This document shows positions 37,266-45,969 of a DNA stretch of 64,000 nt, piece after piece. The translations under genes and the position numbers were made by a program. Each line of letters opens with the position of its first letter. The stretch's first letter is position 1. The notes beneath the pieces were generated by a model. The model did no database searches and was not told where the DNA came from. It saw nothing but the letters and a program-made list of their open reading frames with translations. The stretch lies in the NCBI GenBank assembly GCA_964634385.1, contig CAZWIZ010000007.1:13511-77510 (forward strand), given 5' to 3'. The stretch comes from JAFGXW01 sp964634385 (GTDB lineage: Bacteria > Bacillota_I > Bacilli_A > Izemoplasmatales > Izemoplasmataceae).

Positions 37266-39230
37266 TTGGACAAATTCAATTTAGTATCAGACTATTTACC
37301 AATGGGAGACCAAGTAAAAGCAATTAATTATTTAGTAAATAACATTAACAATGGGATTAAAGAACAAGTCTTATTGGGGGCTACAGGTACAGGTAAAACA
37401 TTTACTATCAGTAACGTTATTAATAAAATCAATAAGCCAACATTAGTTTTAGCTCATAATAAAACATTAGCCGGACAATTATATAATGAATTAAAACAAT
37501 ATTTTCCTAATAATAGGGTAGAATATTTTATTTCATATTATGATTATTATCAACCAGAAGCTTATGTTCCTTCAAGAGATATGTTTATTGAAAAAGACGC
37601 TCAAATAAATGCTGAAATCGATGAAATGAGACATAGTGCAACAATGTCTTTATTAGATCGCAAAGATGTTATTGTAGTAGCTAGTGTATCTTGTATTTAC
37701 GGAATAGGAGATCCAAAAGATTATAAAAATTCTATACTTATTTTAAGAGTGGGAGAAGAGTATGGAAGAGATAACTTATTAATTAAACTTGTTGATATGT
37801 TATTCACAAGAAATGATTTTGATTTTAATAGAGGAACGTTTAGAGTAAAAGGAGATGTCATTGAAATTTTACCGACATATTCAAAAACAATTGGAATTAG
37901 AGTAGAATTATTTGATGATGAAATTGAAAGAATAAGAAAGTTTGATATAGTAACTGGAGAGATAGTTGATGAATATTCAGTAATGTCTATTTATCCAGCT
38001 ACTCAGTTTGTAACAAATAAAGATAAAATCTCAGAAGGAATTAAAAGAATAGAAGAAGAACTAGAAGAAAGAATTAAATATTTTAATGATAATAACCAAG
38101 TACTTGAAGCTCAAAGGATAAAACAAAGAACAAGATATGATTTAGAAATGTTAAAAGAAATAGGTACATGCAAAGGAGTAGAAAACTATTCACGTCATTT
38201 ATCTTTAAGAGATGAAGGGGAGACACCATCAACATTAATGGATTTTTTTGGTGACGATTATTTACTTGTAGTTGATGAATCACATGTTACTTTACCACAA
38301 GTAAGAGGAATGTATAATGGTGATAGAACTAGGAAAACAACATTAGTCGATTATGCTTTTAGATTACCAAGTGCTCTTGATAATCGTCCGTTAAATTATG
38401 AAGAATTTAATCAAAAAATACATCAAGTTATTTATTTAAGCGCAACTCCGGGAGATTATGAATTAGAAAAAACACCTTATGTTGTTGAACAAATAATAAG
38501 ACCAACTGGATTACTTGATCCTCGTATTGAAGTAAGATCTAAAAAAGGACAAATTGATGATATTGTAGAAGAAATATTAAAAAGAGTAGAAAGTAATCAA
38601 AGAACACTAATAACTACTCTAACAATAAAAATGAGTGAAGATTTAACCTCTTATTTAAAAGAAATTGGAATCAAAGTAACTTATTTACATTCTGGAATAT
38701 TAACATTAGAACGAATTGAAATAATTAGAGAATTAAGACTTGGAACATATGACGTATTAGTAGGAATAAATCTTTTAAGAGAAGGATTAGATATTCCTGA
38801 GGTTAGTCTAATTTGTATATTAGATGCAGATAAACCAGGATTTTTAAGAAGTTCTAGAAGTTTAGTTCAAACAGTAGGAAGGGCAGCTAGAAATATAGAT
38901 GGATTAGTTATTATGTATGGTGATAATATAACTGAAGCAATGGAGTACGCCATTAAAGAAACAAATAGAAGAAGAGTTATTCAAGAAAATTATAATAAAC
39001 TCCATAATATTACACCTAAAACAATTGTAAAAGGAATAAGAGATTCTATTTCTGTAAAATTAGAGGTTGATGATAAAGAAATCAAAAATTTAAATGAAAT
39101 GACTAAAACAGAAAAAGAAGAAGTTATTAAGAAACTAAATAAAGAAATGCGTTCTGCGGCTGGAAAACTAGATTTTGAAAGAGCTGCGGAATTAAGAGAT
39201 ATTATTATTGAAATTAAAGGAATGTTATAA
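37266..39230 (+). CDS. uvrB: Excinuclease ABC subunit B
   Basis: This 654-aa helicase-like damage-recognition subunit works with UvrA and UvrC in nucleotide excision repair. Walker A GATGTGKT, the beta-hairpin YYDYYQPEAYVPSRD, DESHVTLPQVRGMYNGDRTRK, LREGLDIPEVSLI and the C-terminal UVR domain (EMRSAAGKLDFERAAELRDII) are all present. TTG 37266 is taken as start because AGGTGGTG lies 6 bases before it and UvrB proteins begin close to FxLxSxYxPxGDQ; the upstream in-frame ATG at 37224 precedes the TATAAT at 37233-37238. No uvrA or uvrC is in the window. Confidence 0.96.
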   Translation: MDKFNLVSDYLPMGDQVKAINYLVNNINNGIKEQVLLGATGTGKTFTISNVINKINKPTLVLAHNKTLAGQLYNELKQYFPNNRVEYFISYYDYYQPEAYVPSRDMFIEKDAQINAEIDEMRHSATMSLLDRKDVIVVASVSCIYGIGDPKDYKNSILILRVGEEYGRDNLLIKLVDMLFTRNDFDFNRGTFRVKGDVIEILPTYSKTIGIRVELFDDEIERIRKFDIVTGEIVDEYSVMSIYPATQFVTNKDKISEGIKRIEEELEERIKYFNDNNQVLEAQRIKQRTRYDLEMLKEIGTCKGVENYSRHLSLRDEGETPSTLMDFFGDDYLLVVDESHVTLPQVRGMYNGDRTRKTTLVDYAFRLPSALDNRPLNYEEFNQKIHQVIYLSATPGDYELEKTPYVVEQIIRPTGLLDPRIEVRSKKGQIDDIVEEILKRVESNQRTLITTLTIKMSEDLTSYLKEIGIKVTYLHSGILTLERIEIIRELRLGTYDVLVGINLLREGLDIPEVSLICILDADKPGFLRSSRSLVQTVGRAARNIDGLVIMYGDNITEAMEYAIKETNRRRVIQENYNKLHNITPKTIVKGIRDSISVKLEVDDKEIKNLNEMTKTEKEEVIKKLNKEMRSAAGKLDFERAAELRDIIIEIKGML

Positions 39231-39246
39231 TTAGAGGTGACAAAGT

Positions 39247-39633
39247 ATGAGAAAAATGTTATTAGCTATATTAGGGGTATCGTTAATATTTTTAACAGGA
39301 TGTACTAAAGATATTTACATTGAACCTAATAAAATATCTGTAGTTTTTGAAAACCCCCGTTATGAAGGAACAAGTTTTTTTATTGACGTTAATATTACAA
39401 ATGGGCTTTCAACTGATGAATATGTCGGGTATATGGAATTTGATATTTATTCTAGTGATGAAGAATTGTATATTGCTGGAGCTGGATTTGATATTGAAGA
39501 AACTATTCCTAGTCATGATTACATAACGGTTGAATTAGAATTTGAAAATGAATTTGTATTTATAAATGAGAATACTTTTAATGAATCAGGAAGTAATTTA
39601 AGTGAAGTTGTTTTATATTTTTGGATAGAATAA
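39247..39633 (+). CDS. Small lipoprotein of unknown function
   Basis: This 128-aa protein begins with a lipoprotein signal peptide ending in the lipobox LTGC (Cys19), so it should be anchored on the outer face of the membrane. The mature part is beta-rich and acidic, possibly an Ig-like fold, with no family I recognise. It starts 16 bases after uvrB with AGAGGTGA as ribosome binding site, so it may be read through from uvrB. Confidence 0.75.
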   Translation: MRKMLLAILGVSLIFLTGCTKDIYIEPNKISVVFENPRYEGTSFFIDVNITNGLSTDEYVGYMEFDIYSSDEELYIAGAGFDIEETIPSHDYITVELEFENEFVFINENTFNESGSNLSEVVLYFWIE

Positions 39634-39634
39634 A

Positions 39635-39663
39635 AAAATAGATGGAAATATTCCATCTATTTT
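39635..39663. terminator. Bidirectional terminator
   Basis: A perfect 13-bp stem (39635-39647 and 39651-39663) with loop ATA lies between the lipoprotein gene and the convergent ABC exporter operon, and overlaps the end of the latter. Confidence 0.88.
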
Positions 39664-39863
39664 TCTATTAAATTAACAATTAAAATCCCTCCACCTAATA
39701 CAACAATAGTCCAGACGATAAAAAAGATATCAAATCCTTTTTTACCCATCATTTTAATCATTGTTTTCACTTTAATGTTGTTGTATAGAATAGGTGGTTT
39801 CATAAGAATTAATAGTAAACAAAGCATTCCATAAATAATCAATATTATGCCAAAAGTATACAT
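39657..39863 (-). CDS. Small two-helix membrane protein
   Basis: The 68-aa product is two hydrophobic helices (about 3-21 and 46-64) joined by a basic loop (KTMIKMMGKKG). No family is recognised. It has a very good ribosome binding site (AAAGGAGG) and is the last gene of the TetR-ABC exporter operon, 12 bases after the second permease, so it may be an accessory subunit of that exporter. Confidence 0.65.
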   Translation of the reverse strand: MYTFGIILIIYGMLCLLLILMKPPILYNNIKVKTMIKMMGKKGFDIFFIVWTIVVLGGGILIVNLIEK

Positions 39864-39875
39864 TTTTTCCTCCTT

Positions 39876-40598
39876 TTAAATATTTGTTCTTTTAAAATAT
39901 AATTTCATTAATAAGTATAAAGCTCCTAGATTATATAAAACTCCTATAATAAAATAAACTAAGAAGGTAAAATTATAATCTAGTCCTGGAAGTAATTCCA
40001 TTTCTATCATTCTTGCAGACCAAAATCCCGGAGCAACAATTAAGAATATTTCTTGCCAGTTAGTGACATAAAAAGCAACAATAGGCAAAATAAGAATCAT
40101 TCCTGTTATCTTCATAATTACAAATCCCTCTACTTTATTATTAGCAAATGAATTTACTATAAGGGTAACTCCAGGTGCTTGAAGTGAAGCGACAACCGTA
40201 ATAAGTATCATTTCCCATAAAGTAGCATTAGGCAAGAAATTAGTAAACAATATGAATATTATTGTCGCTATAATTCCAAAAACGAAACTTAATACTACCT
40301 TAATAGTTATATAATATCTTACTGAAATAGGTGTTATTTTTAGAGACATTAAAACTTTATCATCTTTATCATCTAATAAAGTAAATCCCATTAATGCGCC
40401 AAACATATATGATGTCATTAGAATAAGGAACATTACTATTATTTCAGAAACCAAGCTAGTTTCTGGAGTGTGTGTATCAACATATGGTACAAGTAGATAT
40501 CCAATAAATCCTAAAATAATTGGATATATTGCGAAAAACATATACATTTTATCTCTAGCAATATTTCGTAACTCAGCTTTTATAACTGTTTTAATCAT
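39876..40598 (-). CDS. ABC-2 type transporter permease
   Basis: This 240-aa membrane protein has six hydrophobic segments and the layout of ABC-2 permeases; the cytosolic N-terminus ELRNIARDKMYMFF and LLDDKDDKVLMSLKITPISVRYYI before the third helix are typical. It starts 2 bases after the stop of the other permease gene. The two permeases are dissimilar in sequence and probably form a heterodimer with the upstream ATPase. Confidence 0.82.
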   Translation of the reverse strand: MIKTVIKAELRNIARDKMYMFFAIYPIILGFIGYLLVPYVDTHTPETSLVSEIIVMFLILMTSYMFGALMGFTLLDDKDDKVLMSLKITPISVRYYITIKVVLSFVFGIIATIIFILFTNFLPNATLWEMILITVVASLQAPGVTLIVNSFANNKVEGFVIMKITGMILILPIVAFYVTNWQEIFLIVAPGFWSARMIEMELLPGLDYNFTFLVYFIIGVLYNLGALYLLMKLYFKRTNI

Positions 40599-40600
40599 TG

Positions 40601-41335
40601 TTATACCCCACTTTGTTTTACTGCATAATTTTGAAATTTAGGTAATGCATATAATTTATATAGTAAGATACTTCCAAAAGATAGATAACCTAAACTTAAG
40701 TAATATTTATATGTTATTATAGTTCCTTTGAATCCGGCATTTATAATTTCACCGGCTGATTGAATTGGATTTATTAATAAAACCAATTCCCAAAACTCTC
40801 CACTAATAATATTTAACATTAATAAAATATATGGTGCCATCATTATCATTGAAAAGGTCATTACCATCATTAATACTCCAGTAAAATCTTTTGAAAAATA
40901 AGCCATTACTATTCCTATTAAAGTATGAGATATTGTAGCAACAAAGATTCCTAAAAATAATAGAAAATAATGCACCTGTACATCTTTAATGACAACGAAT
41001 ACTAATATTAATAATGCTGATGAAAACATATTGTGAAGTGTGTTTGCTAGTAACTTTGATAATAACAATTCTGAATTTGTTACTGGAGTTACTAACATAG
41101 TTGATATTGTTGATTCGTTTTTTTCAAAATACATAACTGCTCCAACATACATTAAAGACATCATAGTAGCATCTATTAAAATAACTATTGGTAATAAGGT
41201 TGCTAAAAAGTCGGCATTTACAAAGTACAACATCACTCCCCAAACAAATGCTAATAAGACACTAATGAAAGTCATGTTATATTTATTTAAACGATATAAT
41301 TCACCTTTTACAAGTACCATTAATCTACTATTCAT
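40601..41335 (-). CDS. ABC transporter permease
   Basis: This 244-aa protein has about six hydrophobic segments. The block MYFEKNESTISTMLVTPVTNSELLLSKLL between helices is the coupling region seen in ABC-2 and fluoroquinolone-exporter-like permeases. Its start overlaps the ATPase gene end by 8 bases, so its translation is coupled. The second permease follows directly. Confidence 0.82.
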   Translation of the reverse strand: MNSRLMVLVKGELYRLNKYNMTFISVLLAFVWGVMLYFVNADFLATLLPIVILIDATMMSLMYVGAVMYFEKNESTISTMLVTPVTNSELLLSKLLANTLHNMFSSALLILVFVVIKDVQVHYFLLFLGIFVATISHTLIGIVMAYFSKDFTGVLMMVMTFSMIMMAPYILLMLNIISGEFWELVLLINPIQSAGEIINAGFKGTIITYKYYLSLGYLSFGSILLYKLYALPKFQNYAVKQSGV

Positions 41336-42185
41336 TTTTAAGGCTTACTCCTGTTACTTTGATAAATATGTCTTCTAGTGTTGTTTCCCCACTATGTAAT
41401 GTTTCTATTTCTTTAGTTTGTAAAAGGTTTATAAATTCTTTATTTTTACCAATACCATCTAACGGAAATTCTACTTTTATAGTTTTTCCTTTTTCTTTAT
41501 ATTCTAATGTCATTGATCTTTTTCCGTATTTTATTTTTAAGTTTCTAGGAGAATCCATTTCAATAATTTTACCATCAACAATAAATGCAACTCTATCGCA
41601 TAGTTGATCAATATCGCTCATAATATGAGAAGTAACAAATACGGTTCCACCATTATCTCTAAATTCTCTAATCATATCTTTTAATATCATTGCGTTCATA
41701 GGGTCGAGTCCATTAGTTGGTTCATCTAAAAATAACATATTTGGGTTATTTAATAACGCTCTTACGATATTTAATCTAATTTTCATTCCTTTGGAATATT
41801 CACCAACCATTTTATTTCTATCTTCCCAAAGTCCTACTCGTTTCATTAATGATTCTACATCCCCATGTTTCTTGTATAGTTGTAAGAAAAAATCAATGTT
41901 TTCCATTGCTGTCATTTTAGTGAAATGAATTGGCATTTCAAAACTTACGCCAATTTCTTCATAAAATTCATCACTGAATTCTGTTATATTTTTCCCATTG
42001 TAATAAATATTTCCTTCAAAGTTTTCAAGTATTTTAATCATAATCATTTGAGTAGTGCTTTTTCCAGCTCCACTTGGTCCTAAAAAGCCGAAAATTTCAC
42101 CTTTAGCAATATTAAAACTAATTCCTTTTATCGTATTCTCTGGATTTTTTGGGTATTTAAATTTCAAATTTTCCACTTTAAACAT
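41328..42185 (-). CDS. ABC transporter ATP-binding protein
   Basis: The 285-aa ATPase has Walker A GPSGAGKST, signature YSKGMKIRLNIVRALL (a variant of LSGGQ with YSKGM, usual in ABC-2 export ATPases), Walker B MLFLDEPTNGLDPMNA and the H-loop FVTSHIMSD. A C-terminal extension of about 70 residues follows, as in drug and lipid exporters. AGGTGGAAC precedes the ATG. It lies 8 bases after the TetR gene stop, the first structural gene of the exporter operon. Confidence 0.9.
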   Translation of the reverse strand: MFKVENLKFKYPKNPENTIKGISFNIAKGEIFGFLGPSGAGKSTTQMIMIKILENFEGNIYYNGKNITEFSDEFYEEIGVSFEMPIHFTKMTAMENIDFFLQLYKKHGDVESLMKRVGLWEDRNKMVGEYSKGMKIRLNIVRALLNNPNMLFLDEPTNGLDPMNAMILKDMIREFRDNGGTVFVTSHIMSDIDQLCDRVAFIVDGKIIEMDSPRNLKIKYGKRSMTLEYKEKGKTIKVEFPLDGIGKNKEFINLLQTKEIETLHSGETTLEDIFIKVTGVSLKNE

Positions 42186-42193
42186 TGTTCCAC

Positions 42194-42802
42194 CTATTCT
42201 ATACCTTTCTTAAAGATAAATATTGTTTTATCGATTTTATTTAGAAGACTATTATAATTTATATCTCCTGATGAAAATTCATCTAATACTATATTATTTG
42301 TTAAAGAAATAACTAAATCTGCGAGTACTTGAGAATCTATTTCTTTTCTAATAACTCCTTTTGATTTGTCCGCTTCAATATAGCTAATGTAATATTCTTT
42401 AGTAAGTTTTAATCCGTCTCCCATAAATTCTTCAAAGAGTGGTCCTTTTGTATTGATGAATATTCTAAATATTTCAACATATTTCGGATTATCAATAGAA
42501 AATTTAATACCTTGAGCATATAACAATTTAAATAATTCTAAAAATGATATTTGTTCTTCATTAATGAGAAGATCTTTCATATACTCTAATTTCTTATTTT
42601 TTATTATTTCAAAAACATAGAAGTATAAATCTTTTTTATTAGTAAAATACTGATAAAAACTTCCTCGAGGGATATTTGATTGTTTAATTATATTTGATAA
42701 TTTAGCTTCTTCAAAACTACGCTTTGAAAACTCTTCGATAGAGGAAGATATAATTCTATTTTGTTTATTCTTTGTTAAATTAAAAAAAGTTTTTGTAGGA
42801 AT
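42194..42802 (-). CDS. TetR family regulator with probable ATT start codon
   Basis: This TetR protein (202 aa from ATT) has the helix-turn-helix KLSNIIKQSNIPRGSFYQYFTNKKDLYFYVF and a helical ligand domain. TetR proteins of this subfamily commonly start MPTKTFFNL. In the sequence the codon before PTKTFFNL is ATT at 42802, 8 bases after GGAGG (42815-42811), whereas the only canonical option in frame (GTG at 42811) lies inside the ribosome binding site. Two palindromes around its promoter suggest autoregulation of the whole exporter operon. Confidence 0.83.
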   Translation of the reverse strand: MPTKTFFNLTKNKQNRIISSSIEEFSKRSFEEAKLSNIIKQSNIPRGSFYQYFTNKKDLYFYVFEIIKNKKLEYMKDLLINEEQISFLELFKLLYAQGIKFSIDNPKYVEIFRIFINTKGPLFEEFMGDGLKLTKEYYISYIEADKSKGVIRKEIDSQVLADLVISLTNNIVLDEFSSGDINYNSLLNKIDKTIFIFKKGIE

Positions 42803-42817
42803 TTTAATCACCTCCTA

Positions 42818-42831
42818 TGACGGCGCTGTCA
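42818..42831 (-). promoter_or_regulatory. Palindrome between promoter and TetR start
   Basis: TGACGGCGCTGTCA has arms TGACGGC and GCTGTCA with one mismatch, directly downstream of the -10 box and unusually GC-rich here. It is a candidate TetR operator. Confidence 0.6.
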
Positions 42832-42836
42832 CTTTT

Positions 42837-42865
42837 ATACTAACAGTACTTTTATTATATGTCAA
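42837..42865 (-). promoter_or_regulatory. Promoter of the TetR-ABC exporter operon
   Basis: On the minus strand TTGACA (42865-42860), a 17-bp spacer and TAGTAT (42842-42837) precede the operon. Confidence 0.75.
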
Positions 42866-42872
42866 TAATGCT

Positions 42873-42890
42873 TATGACAATGATGTCATA
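42873..42890. promoter_or_regulatory. Second TetR-type palindrome
   Basis: TATGACA and TGTCATA are perfect 7-bp arms around ATGA, upstream of the -35 box. They share the TGAC/GTCA half-sites of the palindrome at 42818-42831. Confidence 0.55.
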
Positions 42891-42950
42891 TTTAATTTCC
42901 TTTTGTTTTTTTACTGTTGTGGTAAAATAATATTACGAGGAGGAATTATT

Positions 42951-44189
42951 ATGGAAACTTTTATTTTTATATTAATTATTACATTTATCATCGGATCTTT
43001 TTCTTTTAATCTATGGCTATCAATATTAAACTATAAACATCGTACGTCTCCTATTCCTGACGTTGTTTCAGATATTTATAATAAAGAAGAATATCAGAAA
43101 TGGTTAGATTATTCAATGGAGAATTATCGTTTTGGATTAGTTTCATCTGTTGTGAATCTTATTATTATGTTAGTATTTTTGTTTGTTGGTGTTTTCCCAT
43201 ATATTAATAGTATATCAACTAGTCTTTCTAGTAATTTATATATTCAAATATTAATATTTTTAGGAATATATTACTTTATCAGTTTTTTTATTAATATTTT
43301 CTTTTCATATTATAGTAATTTTTCGATTGAAGAAAGATATGGATTTAATAAAACAACAAAGAAAACTTTTTTTATTGATAAAGTTAAAAGTCTTGTTTTA
43401 ACGATTATTTTTGGTGGTGGACTTATATACTTATTGAGTACTCTTTATTATGAAGTTGGAAATATGTTTTATTTATATGCTTGGGTAAGTATTGTTTCTA
43501 TATTGGTTTTTGTAAATTTATTTTATGTTAAGCTAATTGTTCCGATTTTTAATAAATTAAAACCATTAGAATATCCTGAATTAAAGGAAAGCATTGAACA
43601 ATTCGCAAAAAAAGTTGGATATGAAGTTAATAAAATAAGTGTTATTGATGCATCTAAAAGATCGACTAAATTAAACGCATATTTCGCTGGATTCGGGAAA
43701 TTAAAGCAAGTAGTATTATATGATACTTTAGTAGAAAAAATGTCTGTTGATGAAATTGTGGCTGTTTTAGCACATGAAATTGGACATAGTAAGCACAAAC
43801 ATATTATTTCAGGAATGTTTCAGTCTATTATTGTTTTTTCGATTTATTTAGGAGTTTTATTATTCACTCTTAATTCTCCGGAAATTAGTATGGCATTCGG
43901 ATTTACTAATGCTAATTTTGGATTTGGAATTATTATTTTCTCGGTATTGTTATCTCCAATTTCAATTTTAATAGAAGCTATTTCATCAGGTATTTCAAGA
44001 AAACATGAATATCAAGCAGATGAATTTGCAAGTAAGAATTGGTCTAAAATCCATATTGAAAATGCTTTAAAAGTTTTAACTAAAGAAAACTTTTCTAATC
44101 TTACACCTCATCCGCTGTATGTGAAACTTACTTATTCTCATCCACCTGTAGCTGATAGAATAAATATGATCAGAAAAAATGGTGAATAA
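42951..44189 (+). CDS. M48 family (Ste24/CaaX-type) metalloprotease
   Basis: This 412-aa membrane protease has about six hydrophobic segments and the zinc site HEIGH (His275, Glu276, His279) in AVLAHEIGHSKHKH, with the third ligand in KHEYQADEFA. SIEERYGFNKTT is the Ste24/CAAX-protease-1 signature before the catalytic domain. ATG 42951 is used because GAGGAGG lies directly upstream; the frame is open further 5' but without a ribosome binding site. The next gene follows after 2 bases. Confidence 0.87.
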   Translation: METFIFILIITFIIGSFSFNLWLSILNYKHRTSPIPDVVSDIYNKEEYQKWLDYSMENYRFGLVSSVVNLIIMLVFLFVGVFPYINSISTSLSSNLYIQILIFLGIYYFISFFINIFFSYYSNFSIEERYGFNKTTKKTFFIDKVKSLVLTIIFGGGLIYLLSTLYYEVGNMFYLYAWVSIVSILVFVNLFYVKLIVPIFNKLKPLEYPELKESIEQFAKKVGYEVNKISVIDASKRSTKLNAYFAGFGKLKQVVLYDTLVEKMSVDEIVAVLAHEIGHSKHKHIISGMFQSIIVFSIYLGVLLFTLNSPEISMAFGFTNANFGFGIIIFSVLLSPISILIEAISSGISRKHEYQADEFASKNWSKIHIENALKVLTKENFSNLTPHPLYVKLTYSHPPVADRINMIRKNGE

Positions 44190-44191
44190 AG

Positions 44192-44923
44192 ATGATAAAA
44201 CATTCATTTTGGTTAACATTTAGAATAGTTGCTTTTATTATTGGGTATTATGTTTTGAGTATGTATATAGATGATATATACATTATTATTGGGGTAGTTG
44301 TTATTTCAATTCCGATGATTATTTATAATTATATAAATAAAGGAAAATATGAATACCTTTTAGAAATTTTATGTGATCCTTCTAAATATACAGAAATAAT
44401 TAAAACGAAATATATTAAGAAGGATGAATCAATATATCAATTATGTTTAGCTTATGGATATGTATATTCAGGTGATTATGATAATGCTTTGCTAGCTGTT
44501 AATAAGGTTGATCATCTAGTTGTTGAAAAAAGTTTAAAATATAACCTTATGTATTATATAGTTATGTTAAAACTAGCTTATAATAATCAAGATTTAGACG
44601 AATACAATATCTTGTTATTAAAACTTCAAAAAATAGAATTAGATAAAAATAATAAAATTGATATTAAAATATTTGATATACCAGTTTATATGTTAGAAAA
44701 AAAATATACAGAAGTTATTGAGCTGTTACATGAGTTGATTCCACTTCAAAGAAAAAGGTTTATATTAATGGAATTAGAATATTATTTAGCATTGGCATAT
44801 CTTGAAGTAGGAAATAAGATAGATGCTATCGCGGTATTAGAGTTTGTTAGTAAGGAAAAATATCATTTAATCTATAATAAATTAGCCTCTGAGTTATTAG
44901 AAACAGTTAGAAATCCTGTTTAG
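44192..44923 (+). CDS. Hypothetical membrane protein with TPR-like helical domain
   Basis: This 243-aa protein has two N-terminal membrane helices (about 9-25 and 28-45) and a cytosolic helical-repeat region with TPR-like units (YQLCLAYGYVYSGDYDNALLAVNKV and LEYYLALAYLEVGNKIDAIAVLEFV). It begins 2 bases after the Ste24-like protease stop and is probably co-expressed with it, perhaps as a scaffold for the protease. That link is inference from position only. Confidence 0.65.
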   Translation: MIKHSFWLTFRIVAFIIGYYVLSMYIDDIYIIIGVVVISIPMIIYNYINKGKYEYLLEILCDPSKYTEIIKTKYIKKDESIYQLCLAYGYVYSGDYDNALLAVNKVDHLVVEKSLKYNLMYYIVMLKLAYNNQDLDEYNILLLKLQKIELDKNNKIDIKIFDIPVYMLEKKYTEVIELLHELIPLQRKRFILMELEYYLALAYLEVGNKIDAIAVLEFVSKEKYHLIYNKLASELLETVRNPV

Positions 44924-44931
44924 GAAAAAAC

Positions 44932-44977
44932 AAAATATCAATTTTATTAATATTTTTAATAATAAAATTGATATTTT
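44932..44977 (+). terminator. 18-bp perfect hairpin after the protease operon
   Basis: Arms 44932-44949 and 44960-44977 are perfectly complementary with a 10-base AT loop and end in T-rich sequence. Confidence 0.8.
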
Positions 44978-45019
44978 TAATTTAAATATTAATATTATTA
45001 ATTATTTTTTTAAAAAAAC

Positions 45020-45048
45020 TTGACAAACAAGAAAAAGTTTAATATTAT
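45020..45048 (+). promoter_or_regulatory. Promoter of the DUF2089/SHOCT-like module
   Basis: TTGACA (45020-45025), a 17-bp spacer and TATTAT (45043-45048) stand about 60 bases ahead of the first gene, implying a short untranslated leader. Confidence 0.8.
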
Positions 45049-45109
45049 TAAGGTGCAAGTTAAAAAAATTAATAAATGATTCAATAAAATTATGGAAATG
45101 GTGGTGAAA

Positions 45110-45463
45110 ATGGTGAATAATGAAATAATTCTTCGAAAAATTGAAGATAACGAAATAACTGCGTATGATGCTTATAATAAATTATATCCAGTTGAAAAAA
45201 ATAAAATTGGGAAAAGAGCTTTTTTTGTAAAGATAAATATAAAAATTCCAAATGAAGGAAAAAGCCTTAATGCTTTTCTAAGAATATTATTTGCTATTCC
45301 AATACCAATTATATTTGTGAAAATAATATTGAGACTATATGGAAGATATAGTAATGGTAACGATATGGATTTAAAACAATTTGCTAAGATTTTGAAATAT
45401 TCTAAAAATACTAAAATATCAGTTGAGTCAAGTGAAGCACTTGTTGATATTAAAATAATGTAG
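45110..45463 (+). CDS. Small SHOCT-like protein, first gene of stress module
   Basis: This 117-aa protein has an N-terminal SHOCT-like helical hairpin (ILRKIEDNEITAYDAYNKLYP, the pattern ixxxIexgeITaeeAyxlL) and a C-terminal part with one hydrophobic patch (about 63-82) and beta-strands. ATG 45110 is favoured because GGTGG at 45100-45104 lies just upstream; ATG 45092 and GTG 45113 are alternatives. Three of the genes in this operon repeat the same short helical motif. The function is not known to me; related proteins go with envelope stress modules in Firmicutes. Confidence 0.6.
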   Translation: MVNNEIILRKIEDNEITAYDAYNKLYPVEKNKIGKRAFFVKINIKIPNEGKSLNAFLRILFAIPIPIIFVKIILRLYGRYSNGNDMDLKQFAKILKYSKNTKISVESSEALVDIKIM

Positions 45464-45474
45464 GAGGAAAAAAA

Positions 45475-45843
45475 ATGATTAATAATGTTATAGGTAAATG
45501 TCCAATATGTGAAAGTGATTTAATTGTTACAAAATTACAATGCCCTAATTGTAAAACAGAGATAGGTGGATCGTTTCAACTATCAAAGTTCAACTATTTA
45601 TCAAAAGAACATTTATATTTTATTGAGGTTTTTATTAAAAATCGCGGAAATATTAAACAAATTGAAAAAGAATTAGGAATTTCATATCCAACAGTGAAGA
45701 GAAATCTAGATGAAGTAATTAATAGTTTGGGGTACCAAGTATCTAACGTTGAACAACATAAAAAAGAGGAAATATTTAAAAAACTTGAAAAACATGAAAT
45801 TACTGCGCTAGAAGCCGCTAAATTATTAAAGATGGAGTTATAA
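45475..45843 (+). CDS. DUF2089 zinc-ribbon and HTH regulator
   Basis: The 122-aa protein has an N-terminal zinc ribbon (CPICESDLIVTKLQCPNCKTEI, two CPxC knuckles split by 11 residues), a DNA-binding helix-turn-helix (LSKEHLYFIEVFIKNRGNIKQIEKELGISYPTVKRNLDEVI) and a C-terminal SHOCT-like hairpin (LEKHEITALEAAKLL). This is the DUF2089 family, putative transcription regulators often beside DUF4097/SHOCT proteins. AGGAGGAAA precedes the ATG. It presumably controls the module. Confidence 0.85.
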   Translation: MINNVIGKCPICESDLIVTKLQCPNCKTEIGGSFQLSKFNYLSKEHLYFIEVFIKNRGNIKQIEKELGISYPTVKRNLDEVINSLGYQVSNVEQHKKEEIFKKLEKHEITALEAAKLLKMEL

Positions 45844-45845
45844 TT

Positions 45846-45950
45846 ATGTACGATATTGATAGTGTTTATAACAAGTTTACTTATAGAAAAGACGAATTAG
45901 AAATACTTATTAAAGAATTAGATTATAAAAGAAGATATAAGAATAAATAG
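45846..45950 (+). CDS. Possible 34-aa small protein in the DUF2089 operon
   Basis: The frame from ATG 45846 to TAG encodes a highly charged, helical 34-residue peptide (MYDIDSVYNKFTYRKDELEI then LIKELDYKRRYKNK). GGAG at 45834-45837 sits 8 bases before the ATG, 2 bases after the DUF2089 stop, and the next gene follows after 19 bases, so it fills the operon gap like a real gene. Without homologues to compare, it stays tentative. Confidence 0.5.
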   Translation: MYDIDSVYNKFTYRKDELEILIKELDYKRRYKNK

Positions 45951-45969
45951 TAACGGAAAGGTGATATAT

